Positions 12,834-24,061 of a stretch of DNA of 64,000 nucleotides are shown here, piece after piece. The DNA comes from Pithys albifrons albifrons. Its lineage: Eukaryota; Chordata; Aves; Passeriformes; Thamnophilidae. A program made the position numbers and the translations under genes. Position 1 is the stretch's first letter; the number at the start of each line of letters is the position of its first letter. Below the pieces are notes generated by a model. That model was not told the origin of the DNA. It saw only the letters and a program-made list of their open reading frames with translations, and searched no databases. The stretch is from the NCBI RefSeq assembly GCF_047495875.1, contig NC_092463.1, forward strand, positions 33,917,724-33,981,723, read 5' to 3'.

Positions 12834-15800
12834 AAAAAACCTACTAGTATCTCCAACACTCAATGATATTTGAAACTCCGGCTCACATGCAGCATTTGCC
12901 CTTACCAGAACAGCTTATACAACTTTACCTGCATTCTAACATCAATTACACTTTGTATCAATATATGGAACTTATTTTAGAAGATCTCTTCTGTGAGCAT
13001 CTCTAAAGGCATCCTATTTGTAGTACTGATGTTACAGTGAGAAAATACCAGGGTTTTTCTGTTTTAAAGGCTACCTCCCTTATTCCCAGCACTGCAACAG
13101 TAACAGAAAAAAAATTTCAATTTGTTTCTACAAAGCAGAGAGGAAAATCCCTCAGATTTACTAAACAGATCTTTTTTCTATATTTAGTGGCTTTTAAAAG
13201 TTATGCTGCAGCCTGACAACTGAAAACAGAAAAGGAGTTCCAGAGATATGAAGATATTCTCCTGAAGTACACAGTAAATGAATGGTAAACAATCTCTTCC
13301 AAAACAAAGTCCAAGAAAGAATTGCACTCACATCACATTTAAGAAAAGTGTATTTTCAGATAGTGAGGTAGGACACTCATATGTGTAAGTATATGTAACA
13401 CAAATATGTACTACCTGTCTTTATTTAAATACTGAATTCAAAGTTATAGGTTCATTGGCTTTAGTTACCAGTGGAAGGAACAGGTGGAAAGGATAAAATT
13501 CCAATGTATCAGCAGAAAGTTTTCCTGTTGGTTTCCCAAAAGCCCAGTACTCAACTAATCTAAAAAGAGAAATTAATATGTCTCACATAAAGAAATGGAA
13601 AATTCTTTACTAAATGTAGCTTGGGAATATCCTGTTCAACTAAAACAGACACAATTGTGTAAATGTCTGAAACAAATCATGGACATCAGAAGATCAAAAT
13701 GCTTATACTCCTTCCTGCTCTAAAATGCTATGTGATCTTAGAGCAGCTCACAGTTCCTAAATACATCTGCAGATGCTGGGATCCTCAAAGCCAAACATGC
13801 ATTTAAACATCTGATGAGTGGATGCTCAGAATATCACAAAGTCACTTATGTTTTAGGGTGATCAAACTGGTAACAGTTACTGGCATTTTGACCACAGTTC
13901 CTGACTCCTCAGGTTCATTATTTGTACAGTCAGCAGTAACAGAAATGAAAAATAATTTTGGAATACACACGCATGAACATACATATCCTTGCTTTTAGAC
14001 ATGTCTATGTATACACAGAGACACTGTCCCAAATGAAGAAGAGGTTTGAGCCTTCAACATAGTATTTCATATTTAATGAACTTGTTGTCATAAAAAAAGT
14101 AATAAATTTTTTTATAGTATATGAGGGAAAACATCTGCATTACTGCTCAAGGGAACTTCACCTTGAAATGAATGATACTTGAAATCTGAACATAGTCAAA
14201 GAACAGAGAGGAAAGTAAAAGGATATCATTCCCACAATAAGTTTATTTACCAACTATATCAAGAGTCAGCTAGATAAAAAAGGACTTTCTAAGTAGTTGT
14301 TCAATGGTGTGACATGGATCTGTGCAATCCAAATTTAGGACCTCCAGGATCTTGTGTTGTAAGCCATGAACATTAAAAATGTAAAGCCACCTGAATGGGA
14401 ATCTAAGGGAGTTTAGTGGTGACAACTGAAATTCTGCAACAGTTAAGAAACAATGCCAAACCAATGGTAAAATGGTAGACTCGAAGAGGATGGTAAAATA
14501 CAAATTATTAAACATGCCATATAGTGAGGCATTACAAAAATTGTATACATGTAAGATACTTTAACTATGTGAACCTCTAATTGTATTCTGGGGCTACTGT
14601 ATATGCAATTCTGAACTTCTCTGAGTAGCTTACAACAGTGAGCTTGCCTAAACAGCTGCTGAACTGGGACTGAAGATTTCTGGACACATGTACTGTTGAT
14701 AAAGTTTCCTAATCTTTGAATGGTGGGTGGCTGATGTCAGTTAAGTTCCAAGTATTTCAAAACAAAAATGTATTCATCAGAATTATACACTAAATACACA
14801 CATTGTTAACTAACTTCTTGTGATTCCTGTTTCCAGGTGAGTAAATTACTTATTGTAAAATATAATTCGAAGTGATCCTTGTGTTTCAAATTTGAAAAGG
14901 AGTTACAGCCACAGGAAAATAGACAAATATTCAGAAATACTGCAATTAAATATGAGACAAGGTTTGTATGAAGTGATAAAATATCAATTTTTCTGATAAA
15001 ACTGGCCAAGAGGAGCAAGAGTTTGACCTTACAAACTTCTAGTATAGTCAGAAATACCACCTTTTTTCCATAGTTGTTCTCTTTTGGTATGCTATTTCAT
15101 GAAATGTGGCTAGCCAGTGAAAGGAACCAAAGAGAAAAGTCCTATGCCCTTTCCAAGTTTCAACTGGTCCCTGTCTCCCATTCACACTAATTGCTGTGCT
15201 GTCTCTGGCATTCCTCAGACCCATCTGTGAGTGAATTTCCTGCCAGACCATATTAAATCCTGAACAGATTTCTGCCATACGGGTGAAATGCATTGGCTGA
15301 TGGAGGAGTCTGATGAGTGCAGTGCCAGAGAGGGGTAAGGACTGGGTGTGGAGAGGGAGTGGGGGGGGGAGCAAGAGAGTGGAATAGGATGATGCAGTGA
15401 TGCATCTGCAACTTTAAATCCTCTCTCTTAGCTACGGCAACACTAGGACCTAAAATGCTCACATTTTAAAATGACATTTTAATTTTTCTTTTCAGTATAT
15501 TTTATTTTCTCTTTGAAAATTGCCAATATGGCTTAAAAAAAGTCCACCGAATAAAATGTAAATTAAAATCAAAGAGAAAAATAATATTTCATACGTGGTT
15601 GAACTGAATATTCAGTACAAAATAACTGTTTAGCATTTCTTATTTTGCCCAGAAACTTTTGCATTGGTCCAATAATGTATTAAAACATTTTCTGATTCTT
15701 TTTTCAGAAGGGATTAATTTTGTGAGAGTGCTTAGCTTAATTTATTTAACTGTCTTAATTAAAGACAGTAATATTTAATGTGCGTAAATTTATTGATATA

Positions 15801-15988
15801 GTTTGGACTTAATACTTCAGTATTGACAGGTGGAGTAAAAAGGGACAAGAAGGATTTCAGTTAAATGGGAGAGAGAGAAAAAATTGATTTAGGTCATCAA
15901 TATGATTCCCTTAGAAACAAGGATCTGGAAACAGAAACATCTCACTTTCAGTCTCTGTTCTAGTTTTAGATTAAATGTTGATTAAAAT
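12834..15988. other. Intergenic DNA with weak repeat traces
   Basis: A trace near 13720-13760 (GCTATGTGATCTTAGAGCAG) may be another decayed MIR. A perfect 8-bp inverted repeat with a 5-base AATTA loop lies at 15749-15769. Nothing coding is seen. Confidence 0.5.
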
Positions 15989-16067
15989 TGTGATTAGAAC
16001 CTAGGTCTCCTTTTTCCCAGGTGAGTTCTTTAATATCTCAAAGAGTCAGCCACACTGGGGTATTCAC
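15989..16067 (-). mobile_element. Ancient tRNA-derived SINE fragment
   Basis: Read on the minus strand it has AACTCACCTGGGAAAAAGGA, then GACCTAGGTTCTAATC, a B-box-like element preceded by the ACTCACCTGGGA block. The same arrangement, more decayed, occurs at 7304 and 42735. It is an old tRNA-derived SINE of uncertain family. Confidence 0.5.
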
Positions 16068-19000
16068 CTTCTGGTTTAAGAATAATTATTTACTTACTCA
16101 AAGTAAACAAGAAGGACTGAAAGGCTTATCCCACCTAGAACAGCTGACAGCTTGCTTCCTAGCACACTTGGAGTTGTAGATTCAAATCCAGATTTCAGCC
16201 ACTATCAGATTGGACAGCTGAAATATTTTTGAACTTTCAGGTCCCAGCTGAATGCCCTGTCCAGGTTAGCCTTTCTATTGAGATGAACCCAAGTGTGTGT
16301 CCATATGCTGCTTTAGCAGGAGCCAAAAAGACTGTGACAGGTCCTTAATCAGGAAACCCGAGCATCTGTCAGCAAGTTGGTTGTGATGTTGTCCTCCTGT
16401 CTATAAAACCAGAGCAATAGTGGCTAACCTTGCATCAGGATAAAGGCATTGACTGTGATATACCTGGATACTCAAGGAATGATTGATAACACTGGCATTT
16501 CAAATAAGGAGTGCAGAAGGACAGATGGCAGACAAGCCCATAAAGGATTAAAGCGTGCCATGCAAATGCAAAGAAACAAAAAAAGGTTTGTTACTGGAAA
16601 GCTTATTTTTCTGTGTGTTTTCTTGCCTGAACTTTGATTAACCGTGGAAGAGGTAGATTACTGATATCAGCAGCCTGACTATATTGGAAGTTTAAGAAGT
16701 ATCTGAGATGAAGCTGAGGTAAGAAAGAGTACTGGAGCAAGACTAAATAAACTACTATGAAGTGTAGCCAACAATTTTTTATCTCTGTCTAAACCAAAAA
16801 TATATGCAACACTAATAATACACACAGGATGTGTATTAAAATCTTCTTGCATTTAATATGACTCCATAAAACAGCTTGTAAATGCACCATGTAATTTGTG
16901 TCTTTTGGTAATTCTGTAGTCACACAGGTGGCAAGTCTCTTTTACTTGTCTGCTATGAAAAGATATATAAGCAGACACAACAAATAAGGTACTGATTAAG
17001 ACCTTGAAAAGCAGAAAACCAAGCAAACTCATAGAAAAGGAACAGGCATCAAATCTTCTCACACCATCATTGACTATTCAATGTAGTGCACACAACTAGT
17101 TTTATGGACATAGTCTATGAATCACAACAAAAGAATATTTCTGAGTGTGATCAACGTAGTCAACCCATTAACCAAACCAACATTAGTTTTGTACAGGCTT
17201 CAAAGAAGGTAAAGGCCTGAGCTGTGAAACAGCTGAGAAAAGAACTCCTCTAGAAAACAAAGCCACAAAGAGGTAGAGTGACCCAGTGAGCACAATGTAT
17301 ATGAAACCAGAACACGGATCATGTGTATGCACCTGAATAATGGGTGTCTTTTCCAAGACTCATTTTTCAACGAACAAAAGAAGTTGTGGGTACAAGGAGT
17401 CTCATGTGTCCCATTGTATGCAATTTGACTACAAGCCAACCACTTCGTACCATAAATATGACATTAATGTCCTAAATCAGGATTGACAATACTGGAGGAG
17501 GCATGGTGACTTGCTTTTTGCCTGAATTTTATTTGTTGATATAGTTGAGTGTGTCTGAAGGTGGACAAACCCTTTGAAAGTCACTGTCACATAGTTTAGA
17601 GCTGAAATACAATATTGGACAATGCATGTTGGCAAACCTGCCTTCAATCAAGCTGGCAGCAGGCTGCAGCTGCCCTTTGCTATACAGTATCTTTCTCTTC
17701 CTGAGCCAATATATTCCAGCAGTTTTAATGCTTCTATTAAGTCAAAGGAAAAAATACAGCACGGTTTCCTGCAGGAGCAAGCTGACATTTTTCACTTTTG
17801 CTACATACATGATGACCATTTGTGGTTATTTCATTCCAAAATAATATAATTTAATTTGGATTCAAAATACTTACCTTCTCTTTTCTCTTTCTGCCTTATT
17901 TCATACAGTTTGGAGTTGTCTTCCTCATTAAACAAGATCAGTATTCCTTAAAGTTTTATATCATCCCTTACAAGGAAAGAAGGGAAAATACAGATAAAGG
18001 AAAATAATGTATAGAAAGAACTGATCCAGCTCATCAGAATTCTGAATTTAGTTTACATAAGATACAAAAGCATTTTCCTGCTTTTCATATTCAAGTCCTT
18101 AATGAGGCAGTTTTGTCAAAGTGAAATCTCAAAAATAGAATGTTCCAGTAAGATGTCTTTTAAATCTGTCTACTCCTTGTACATGCTAAACTTATCAACT
18201 GCTTTTCTAAAATAGATACTGTTTTGCAGCAAACGAAGCACAGACAATTGAATGTGTCAACACCACTCGTGTGGAGTCACGCTAAGATTCATTTATTTTT
18301 TTCAGGCACCCATACTAGTAGTGAATCAACGGCACTAGTAGTCGGATGTCACACACATTGCATACCTATCTCAGAGACCTTGGTTCTGCTCTCAGATGGG
18401 TTGTACACTGCAGTAAGGGCTGCAGTGACCCAGAAGAACTGGCACCTGGGAGCATCAAGATTGGCTGCGGCTGGCCCCATTTCCAAATTATTCTGAAAGA
18501 AGGGAAACCCTTCTCTAATGTACTGTTCTTCAAGAAAAGCCTGCTTTGTCAGATTAGAATAACTACAGCAAAATATCTGGTGTATCTTCTTTAAGGTGGG
18601 ACTGATAAAGAAGACTTATAGTAGGATCAGTTCAATGGATGATGGACAAAATGATAATGATGATGAATCAAAAGATAATCCTTATCCCAGAATCTGCAGG
18701 ACCTCCACTGCTCCTTAGTGATGGATTCAAATCCTTGTTACCAATCTGAGGGTATACTTCAGTTTGGAACTTCCCTGCCTGGCACTTCTTGAGTTCTGTC
18801 TGGGAAAGTCTGGACAGAAATTTTTGTGTCTGCATAATGCAAAAAAAACACAATGGTCCAACATGCCCCAGACACAGATCTACAGAACATTCTTTTTCAA
18901 AGACTCATGGAAACAGAAACATTTTTTCAACTGAGCAGCAAAACAACAACTCTCAGATAAAGAAAAGACAAGATGAATAGACCTACTTTGTGCATTAAAT

Positions 19001-20462
19001 AATGAGATTACACTCTTTTACCATAACCTTTATCATGGGAAGGATGATGGGGAAGGAAGAGCTTTTGCTTTTTTGGGCTGACCAGGTATGAGAGTAAAAA
19101 ACCAAAAGGCTACAATGTGTTTGGATTGGAGGTGACTCAAATGGTTGTCCCTATCACAGAGCCATCAAAGTCGTACCATACAAGCTCAGTAAATTTCACT
19201 CTTCCAGATGTTTTGGTTTCTGAGAGTATATGTGAGGTTGTACCCTTGACCATATAGTGCCATTTCAAAAGTAATACCACAGTAGGCAGCTGAGTAGAAA
19301 GAGGCAGGGAAGGAAGGAAGGAAGCTGTATGCATGGATGTCTGTCAAGGCCACCTTTCCTTCAGAGTTTTCCACATGCCTGTCATTGCTGCAAATGCCCA
19401 TATTGCAAATAAAGTTCAGCTAAATTGTGATGTAATTTGTTACCAAGTGGAAGAGTTAACAGCTCTCCTTTTGTAATCTCACAGACATAGGCTATTTGCT
19501 TAACAGCCATATTTGAGCTGCAAATGTTGGTACAGTGCAAAGAGTAATGCAGATTTACAGTAAACAAAACATCTTTTCCCTCTAAGACTGACTGAATTGG
19601 GGTTCCTTCTTGTGACTGGAGGTGTAAACCCAGAGAGGGTTCTCAGGAGGCCTCTGGCAAAGGTGGGGTGGCAAGGATGGACTATGGTATGGGCCACTAA
19701 GACATTCAGATGGTTTTCTAACTTTACATAGCTAAAATGTTGTGCATGTTCTGTCTATTCTTTAGGTGTTTTTCAAAGGGAAGGGATTGTTTGGAGAAAT
19801 CACTTCTTGTGCCCTCTTTTAGAGTGACGAATATTGTACTGTATCAGTGGCTACATGTAAAATGTTTATACTATTCTTCTTCAAAATTTATGATCAATAC
19901 GGACTATTTAAACATATGAGAAAGTAATAACCTATGGTAGACTGCTTTAAAACAATTGATGCATTGGAAAATATTTGTATTTTAATGTCTTAAAACTTAG
20001 TTTCCTGACTCTAAGCTCGAGGTAAAAGTCTGTTTCCTATTACTTAACAACCAAGCCAGCTAGTCTCTGGACCTCACTTGGATTTGCACCAGAAATAATA
20101 TGGCACAGAAATAAAATGTTTTGAATTTGATTAATGATTCATTAAGCCAGCTCTTTCATGACTTCAGCAGGATCTGTACCAATGGCATTCAGTTGAAGAA
20201 CCATGTTCCACTTCTGATCCAGATAGCCACCCAGTGGAAAATAAAAAAGAATAGAGTTAAGAAAATACATTTAAGGAGCCACTGAAAAAAATCAGACCTA
20301 TGTGACAATAAAGCTACTGAAATTATATTGAACATGTACTCTAAACATGAACTGTCAATGAGTTTTTAAATCATCCTTGCTCACACTGCAATGAGAACTA
20401 GCTGGTATCTTCCTGTAATCAAACTGAAGTATCTTTTTTTTTAAGATTTCTGCAGGTAACTA
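16068..20462. other. Intergenic DNA, nothing recognised
   Basis: A GGAA/GAAG short tandem tract occurs near 19306-19322. Frames of 60-90 codons have no recognisable homology. Confidence 0.55.
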
Positions 20463-20790
20463 AGGAAGTGCTTCCTGTACACTCAAAGTGTTACAGCCAA
20501 ATGAGTAATTAAAATATATCATTCTATAGTGCTCATAATAAAATGAGAAAGCCCATGATGTTGGCCAGTAGATTAATACTACATGGAACAAATATGGCTG
20601 GCAGAGCCGGCTTAATGAAAGGGTGATGCTTTAATTAATGGAGATACATTGATAATTAACAGCTGGCAAGTAAAGTCATGTAAAAAATTTGCTGAGAGAT
20701 TGCTAAATTGAGTTATACTTCAACACTGACATGACCAGGACAAAATGTGACTATCAGCTGGATATTTATTTGATGAGGAAAACTTGTTTT
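20463..20790. promoter_or_regulatory. Candidate conserved enhancer-like block
   Basis: No repeat signature is visible. The block contains an ETS-like inverted pair AGGAAG-TG-CTTCCT (20464-20477), homeodomain cores TTAATTAATGG (20631-20641) and GATAATTAAC (20651-20660), and an E-box CAGCTG (20660-20665) overlapping the last one. Dense TAAT cores beside an E-box are common in developmental enhancers. It lies 2 kb upstream of the CpG island. The function is inferred from motifs only. Confidence 0.3.
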
Positions 20791-22212
20791 TCCCTGAGCA
20801 GTTAACATGAACTCTAGTGTGGATTGCCAGCATATTTCCTAGGATGTTTCCCTTCAGTTAAAGGTTTCTGCATCACACACAGTTGTTTCCTTACTCTATC
20901 ACAAACTTGACTGCAGAACATCATCCCGTTCTGTTGAGCTATTATGGATCTACCATTATATTAAACACTTAGTTTACAAGGCTTTTCATATCAGAGTAAC
21001 AAAACCCCTATTATCAATTTCAGCTTCTTCTTTCCTCAGTCTGTTAAAAATTTGTAAACTTATTTCGTTACATTAATACAATCATCTACTACATTTCTAT
21101 AAACGAAATATACAAACCCACTAGTGGGCACTTCTAAACCAGGAAGTAATAAACCTAGTGTTGTCAGTGAAATCTGAATTCTGCTCCTCCTTCTTACCAT
21201 CCACAAGAGCAACAAATCAACAGGCTACACGGGGAGACTGTGAGATGCTCTGAATAAACAATACTGTTTTTAGCGTAGGGTGTGAGAATCCTCTGCAGGA
21301 ACCTACAAAATGTCAAGCTATTTGCTTGTACTTTAGATAATTTCAGATACATTTGCAAAAAAAAAAAATCTTTTTGCCTTGTCTACGGCAGAATATTCAA
21401 CACATAGTGACTGAACCCGAGTGGAAACAGCAGCATGAGCACCAGCGATGCAGCATATCTTCAGTAGCCATGCTGTTTTGGGTTCAGGCTTACACCCACC
21501 CACATATGTTGTATTATACCATTGCATAACCAGAGATCCCTGGAGCCTGAATTCTCAGTCTCTATGGCTGCACACACTGTAACTGCTGTGCCAATATAGC
21601 AATACTGAAATTGTGTGCTGGTGCACCACCCCATCAAAGTGCTACTAGTGTGATTCTTCCTGAGATGTAGGATATTTCTGCAGCCCTTTGGCGTTTTTGT
21701 GCTAGCTGTCCATCTAAGAAAATGATATGCTAGAGAAAACTCCTGAAAAGGTTCATTTATGTCTATGCAAATTACAAATTCTTTCAATAATTGCTTGTTA
21801 GTATGCAGCCGAAAGGAGACTCATATGGAGGCTGCTATTAGCAAGATAGCATTGAAAACTCAACAGGAATATCTGAAAATATAAATACCTGCTGAACTAA
21901 GAGGGCTTCAATTTTGACAGTGTTGTCATTTGCGGTTGATGATGTTGCTATTAAGTGTGGAAGACGCCTGCCTAAAAATTCATTCAAAACGAGTTTTAAT
22001 ATTTGCTTCTTGAGAGTTTCCACTGTCATACAGTAAGGCCAAAAAGGATACTTGCTATGACAATAAATTGCTTTATTTAAACAACTGTTAATCTCAGAGG
22101 AAAGGGGAAGGTCTCAAAGGTGGGGGAAGGGGCCTGAGAAGGTTGCAAAAACACCTTGCTGAGCTCACGGGAACTCAAAAGTTGGTGGGCAAATTTTATA
22201 TCTCCGTATTTC
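20791..22212. other. Upstream flank of the GPHN promoter region
   Basis: AT-rich with no gene visible. A poly-A tract lies at 21357-21369. The minus-strand 108-codon frame at 21461-21787 has no recognisable domain. Confidence 0.55.
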
Positions 22213-22577
22213 GAGTCTGGAGAAAAGAGGCTCAGGGGTGACCTCATCACTCTATAGAACTCCCTGAAAGGAGGGGGTGGCCACGTGGGTTCGGCCTCTT
22301 CTCCCAAGAAACAAGCGGCAGGACGAGAAGAAATGGCCTCAAGCTATGCCGGGGTAGTTTTAGGTTGGACAGCAGGAGGATTTCTGCACAGAAGGGGTGA
22401 TTAGACATTGGCATGGGCTGCCCAGGGAGGCGGCGGAGTCACCGTCCCTGGAGGAGCTTAAGGAGAGATTGGAGGTGGCACAGAGTGCCCTGGGTTAGTT
22501 GACAAGGGGGCGTAAGGTCATGAGCAGGACTTGATGACCTCAGAGGTCTATTGCAACCAAACCGATTCTGTGATTTC
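22213..22577 (+). mobile_element. CR1 LINE 3' end abutting the GPHN promoter
   Basis: It begins AGTCTGGAGAAAAGAGGCTC and follows the CR1 3' region through CTGCCCAGGGAGGCGGCGGA and CACCGTCCCTGGAGGAGCTT to the terminal ATTCTGTGATT. Small indels break the frame. Its 3' end is about 260 bp before the GPHN start codon and about 130 bp before the CCAAT box, in the same orientation as the gene. Confidence 0.85.
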
Positions 22578-22704
22578 ACGCTGGTCAAAAGCAGGGGTCA
22601 CCGCCCTCGCTGCCGATCTTTTCCCGTTATCCGAGGTCCGAAGAACTAAGCTCTCAGCTCCTCGGGTCAGCCGACGGACCCTGGCCCCGGCGCTGCCGGC
22701 GCAG

Positions 22705-22711
22705 GATTGGC
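22705..22711 (-). promoter_or_regulatory. Inverted CCAAT box (NF-Y type)
   Basis: GATTGGC is the reverse complement of GCCAATC, an NF-Y core. It lies about 125 bp upstream of the GPHN start codon and directly before the GC-box array, a common position in TATA-less CpG promoters. Occupancy is inferred. Confidence 0.6.
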
Positions 22712-22721
22712 GCTGCCTGTA

Positions 22722-22809
22722 CCCGCCCCGCTCCGCTGTGCCCGCCCCGCCGGCCCTGGCCCGCCCCGGCTCGGCCCCGCCCGCTCTGCGCCCGCGCCGC
22801 GCCCGCCCC
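22722..22809 (+). promoter_or_regulatory. Array of five GC boxes (Sp/KLF type)
   Basis: The motif CCCGCCCC or its shifted form CCCCGCCC occurs at 22722, 22741, 22760, 22775 and 22802. The first three are spaced exactly 19 bp apart. They lie between the CCAAT box and the start codon, so they probably mark the core promoter or 5' UTR region of GPHN. The motifs are seen directly; the factor assignment is inference. Confidence 0.65.
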
Positions 22810-22832
22810 CCGGCAGTGCGGTGCTGCGCCGC

Positions 22833-22843
22833 GAACATGGCGT
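22833..22843 (+). promoter_or_regulatory. Possible YY1 site overlapping the start codon
   Basis: GAACATGGCGT resembles the YY1 consensus AANATGGCG, with the ATG of the motif being the GPHN initiator codon. YY1 sites over start codons near transcription starts are known in housekeeping genes. Here it is only a motif match. Confidence 0.35.
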
Positions 22844-22900
22844 CTGAGGGGATGATCCTGACGAACCACGACCACCAGATCCGCGTCGGCGTCCTCACAG
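22837..22900 (+). CDS. GPHN: Gephyrin, first coding exon (partial gene)
   Basis: The frame starting at ATG 22837 reads MASEGMILTNHDHQIRVGVL followed by T, and then one leftover base (G) before a GT donor at 22901. This matches the N-terminus of vertebrate gephyrin, in which exon 1 ends after GVLT with the next valine codon split across the junction. Mammals have MAT where this has MAS. The protein anchors glycine and GABA-A receptors to the cytoskeleton at inhibitory synapses, and it also completes molybdenum-cofactor synthesis: the N-terminal G domain adenylylates molybdopterin and the C-terminal E domain inserts molybdate. Only the first 21 residues of the G domain are here, with no catalytic residues. 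The start is the first ATG in the CpG island and agrees with the family start. A second in-frame ATG six codons on is the conserved internal Met. The reading frame continues past 22900 without a stop, but the downstream translation is GC-rich intron and not gephyrin. No exon 2 was found up to 64000. Confidence 0.95.
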
Positions 22901-22906
22901 GTACAG
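22901..22906 (+). other. GPHN: Splice donor of GPHN exon 1
   Basis: The junction reads ACAG|GTACAG. It has the GT dinucleotide and a CAG exon end, with weaker agreement at intron positions +4 to +6. It leaves phase 1, as expected for the split valine codon of gephyrin. Confidence 0.9.
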
Positions 22907-22918
22907 GCCGCGCCGGCC

Positions 22919-22948
22919 GGGGCGCGGGGGTTCGGGGGGTGGCCGGGG
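22919..22948 (+). other. G-quadruplex motif just inside intron 1
   Basis: Four G runs of 4, 5, 6 and 4 bases are separated by loops of 3, 3 and 5 bases, starting 18 bp after the splice donor on the non-template strand. The same motif would be present in the nascent RNA. Confidence 0.6.
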
Positions 22949-23181
22949 CCGCGCCGCGGGGTGCCCCGCCGGCCGGCTGTCTCTGCCGTGGCGCCGCCGC
23001 CGCTGCGCAGGGAGCGCCGCTCCCCCGTGCGCGCCGTGCCCGAGGCCCGGGGCCGGGGTCGGGCGTGGGGGCGGCGCTCCGGCCGCCGGCGGCAGCGAGC
23101 AGGGGCCGGGTGGCGCTGGGCAGCGCTGCCGCAGCCGGGCGGGCGCCGCAGCCCGGCACTGACCCGCGGGAACCGCGCGGA

Positions 23182-23203
23182 GGGGACGGGGCGGGCGGGT
23201 GGG
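23182..23203 (+). other. Short-loop G-quadruplex motif in intron 1
   Basis: Five G runs (4, 4, 3, 3, 3) are separated by loops of only 2, 1, 1 and 1 bases, on the non-template strand inside the CpG island. Loops this short are typical of the most stable parallel quadruplexes. Folding is inferred. Confidence 0.65.
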
Positions 23204-24061
23204 CAGCGCCGGAGGGGCCGGGACGCGGCCGGGCTGGCTCCGAGCGCGGCGGGGCCCCGAGAGCGAAAGCGCTGGGAAAGGAGCCCGCAGCCGGCGCCAG
23301 CTGCGGGCCGGCAGGTGCCGGGCCTGCCCTCCCGGGCGGGAGGCGGCCTGAGCTCCCGGCCGCGGGAATACCGAGCGCGGCACGCTCCGCACGACAGCTC
23401 CGTGGGCATGGCTCCTTCCCCTCCCCCTGCCTGGCCGTTACTTCGGGCGGGGGGATGCCTGTGCCTGTGTGCTCTCCGCTGGGAGCGGGAGCAGGGCGTT
23501 TACGATGCTGCTGCTCATAGCGCGCGGATGAGCCTGTGATAAAGCCGCGGCAGTGACCTGCGGTGGCTGCACGGAAGGGCTCCCGGAGCCGGTGCGTGTG
23601 TTGCAGTCTGGGGGGGTCTCTTTGGGGGAGCCTGTGCGGGTATCCCGGTGCCTACAGAGCTTGGCGCTCCGGGGGACGGAGCCCCGGGGTGTGCCAGAGG
23701 ATAAGGGCGTCAATACCGTTCCTCTGCAAGGAAGGGGCGAGAGATTTTAGCGAAATTTTTGGGCGTGAGGCTCAGAAGGTTTCACCAGGAGCCTGAGAAG
23801 ACATGACTGTTCATGGAAAGCAGCGTTGTGAGCTCGTTTAGAAGTCGGAGGATGTTCGTAGTGAAAGGGAGTACGTTCAAGGGAAAGGAGGCCTGGATTT
23901 AACCCGAAAGTTATTTATTCCCGCTAGCGGTGTTTAACCCGAGCGGCACTTTTGAGGAGCGCCCGTGCCCGCGGAGCCCCCGGCGCTGTTCCCTGCCGGG
24001 TGCTGATCCCGCCGCCGGGAGAGCGAGGGATGCCGCGAGGATGGAGCCTCATTCCCTGCCT

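Larger units (their letters stand above)
22590..23700. promoter_or_regulatory. CpG island spanning GPHN promoter, exon 1 and intron start
   Basis: GC content and CpG frequency jump abruptly relative to both flanks, with CG dinucleotides every few bases from about 22.6 to 23.4 kb and declining to about 24.05 kb. No TATA box is visible upstream of the start codon. This is the usual architecture of a broadly expressed, dispersed-start promoter, consistent with gephyrin's housekeeping role in cofactor synthesis. Several long open frames on both strands here are by-products of the high GC content. The exact transcription start cannot be read from the sequence. Confidence 0.9.

Noticed and set aside
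13715..13765. Possible extra MIR copy
   Set aside because: Only a short GCTATGTGATCTTAG match, with no supporting core sequence.
16150..16205. GTAGATTCAAATCC as another SINE B box
   Set aside because: The surrounding sequence does not align convincingly with the other SINE fragments.
22531..23539. Open frames of up to 329 codons on both strands across the CpG island
   Set aside because: They arise because GC-rich DNA has few stop codons. The products are Ala/Gly/Pro/Arg-rich low-complexity sequence. Only the 64 bp from 22837 matches a known protein.
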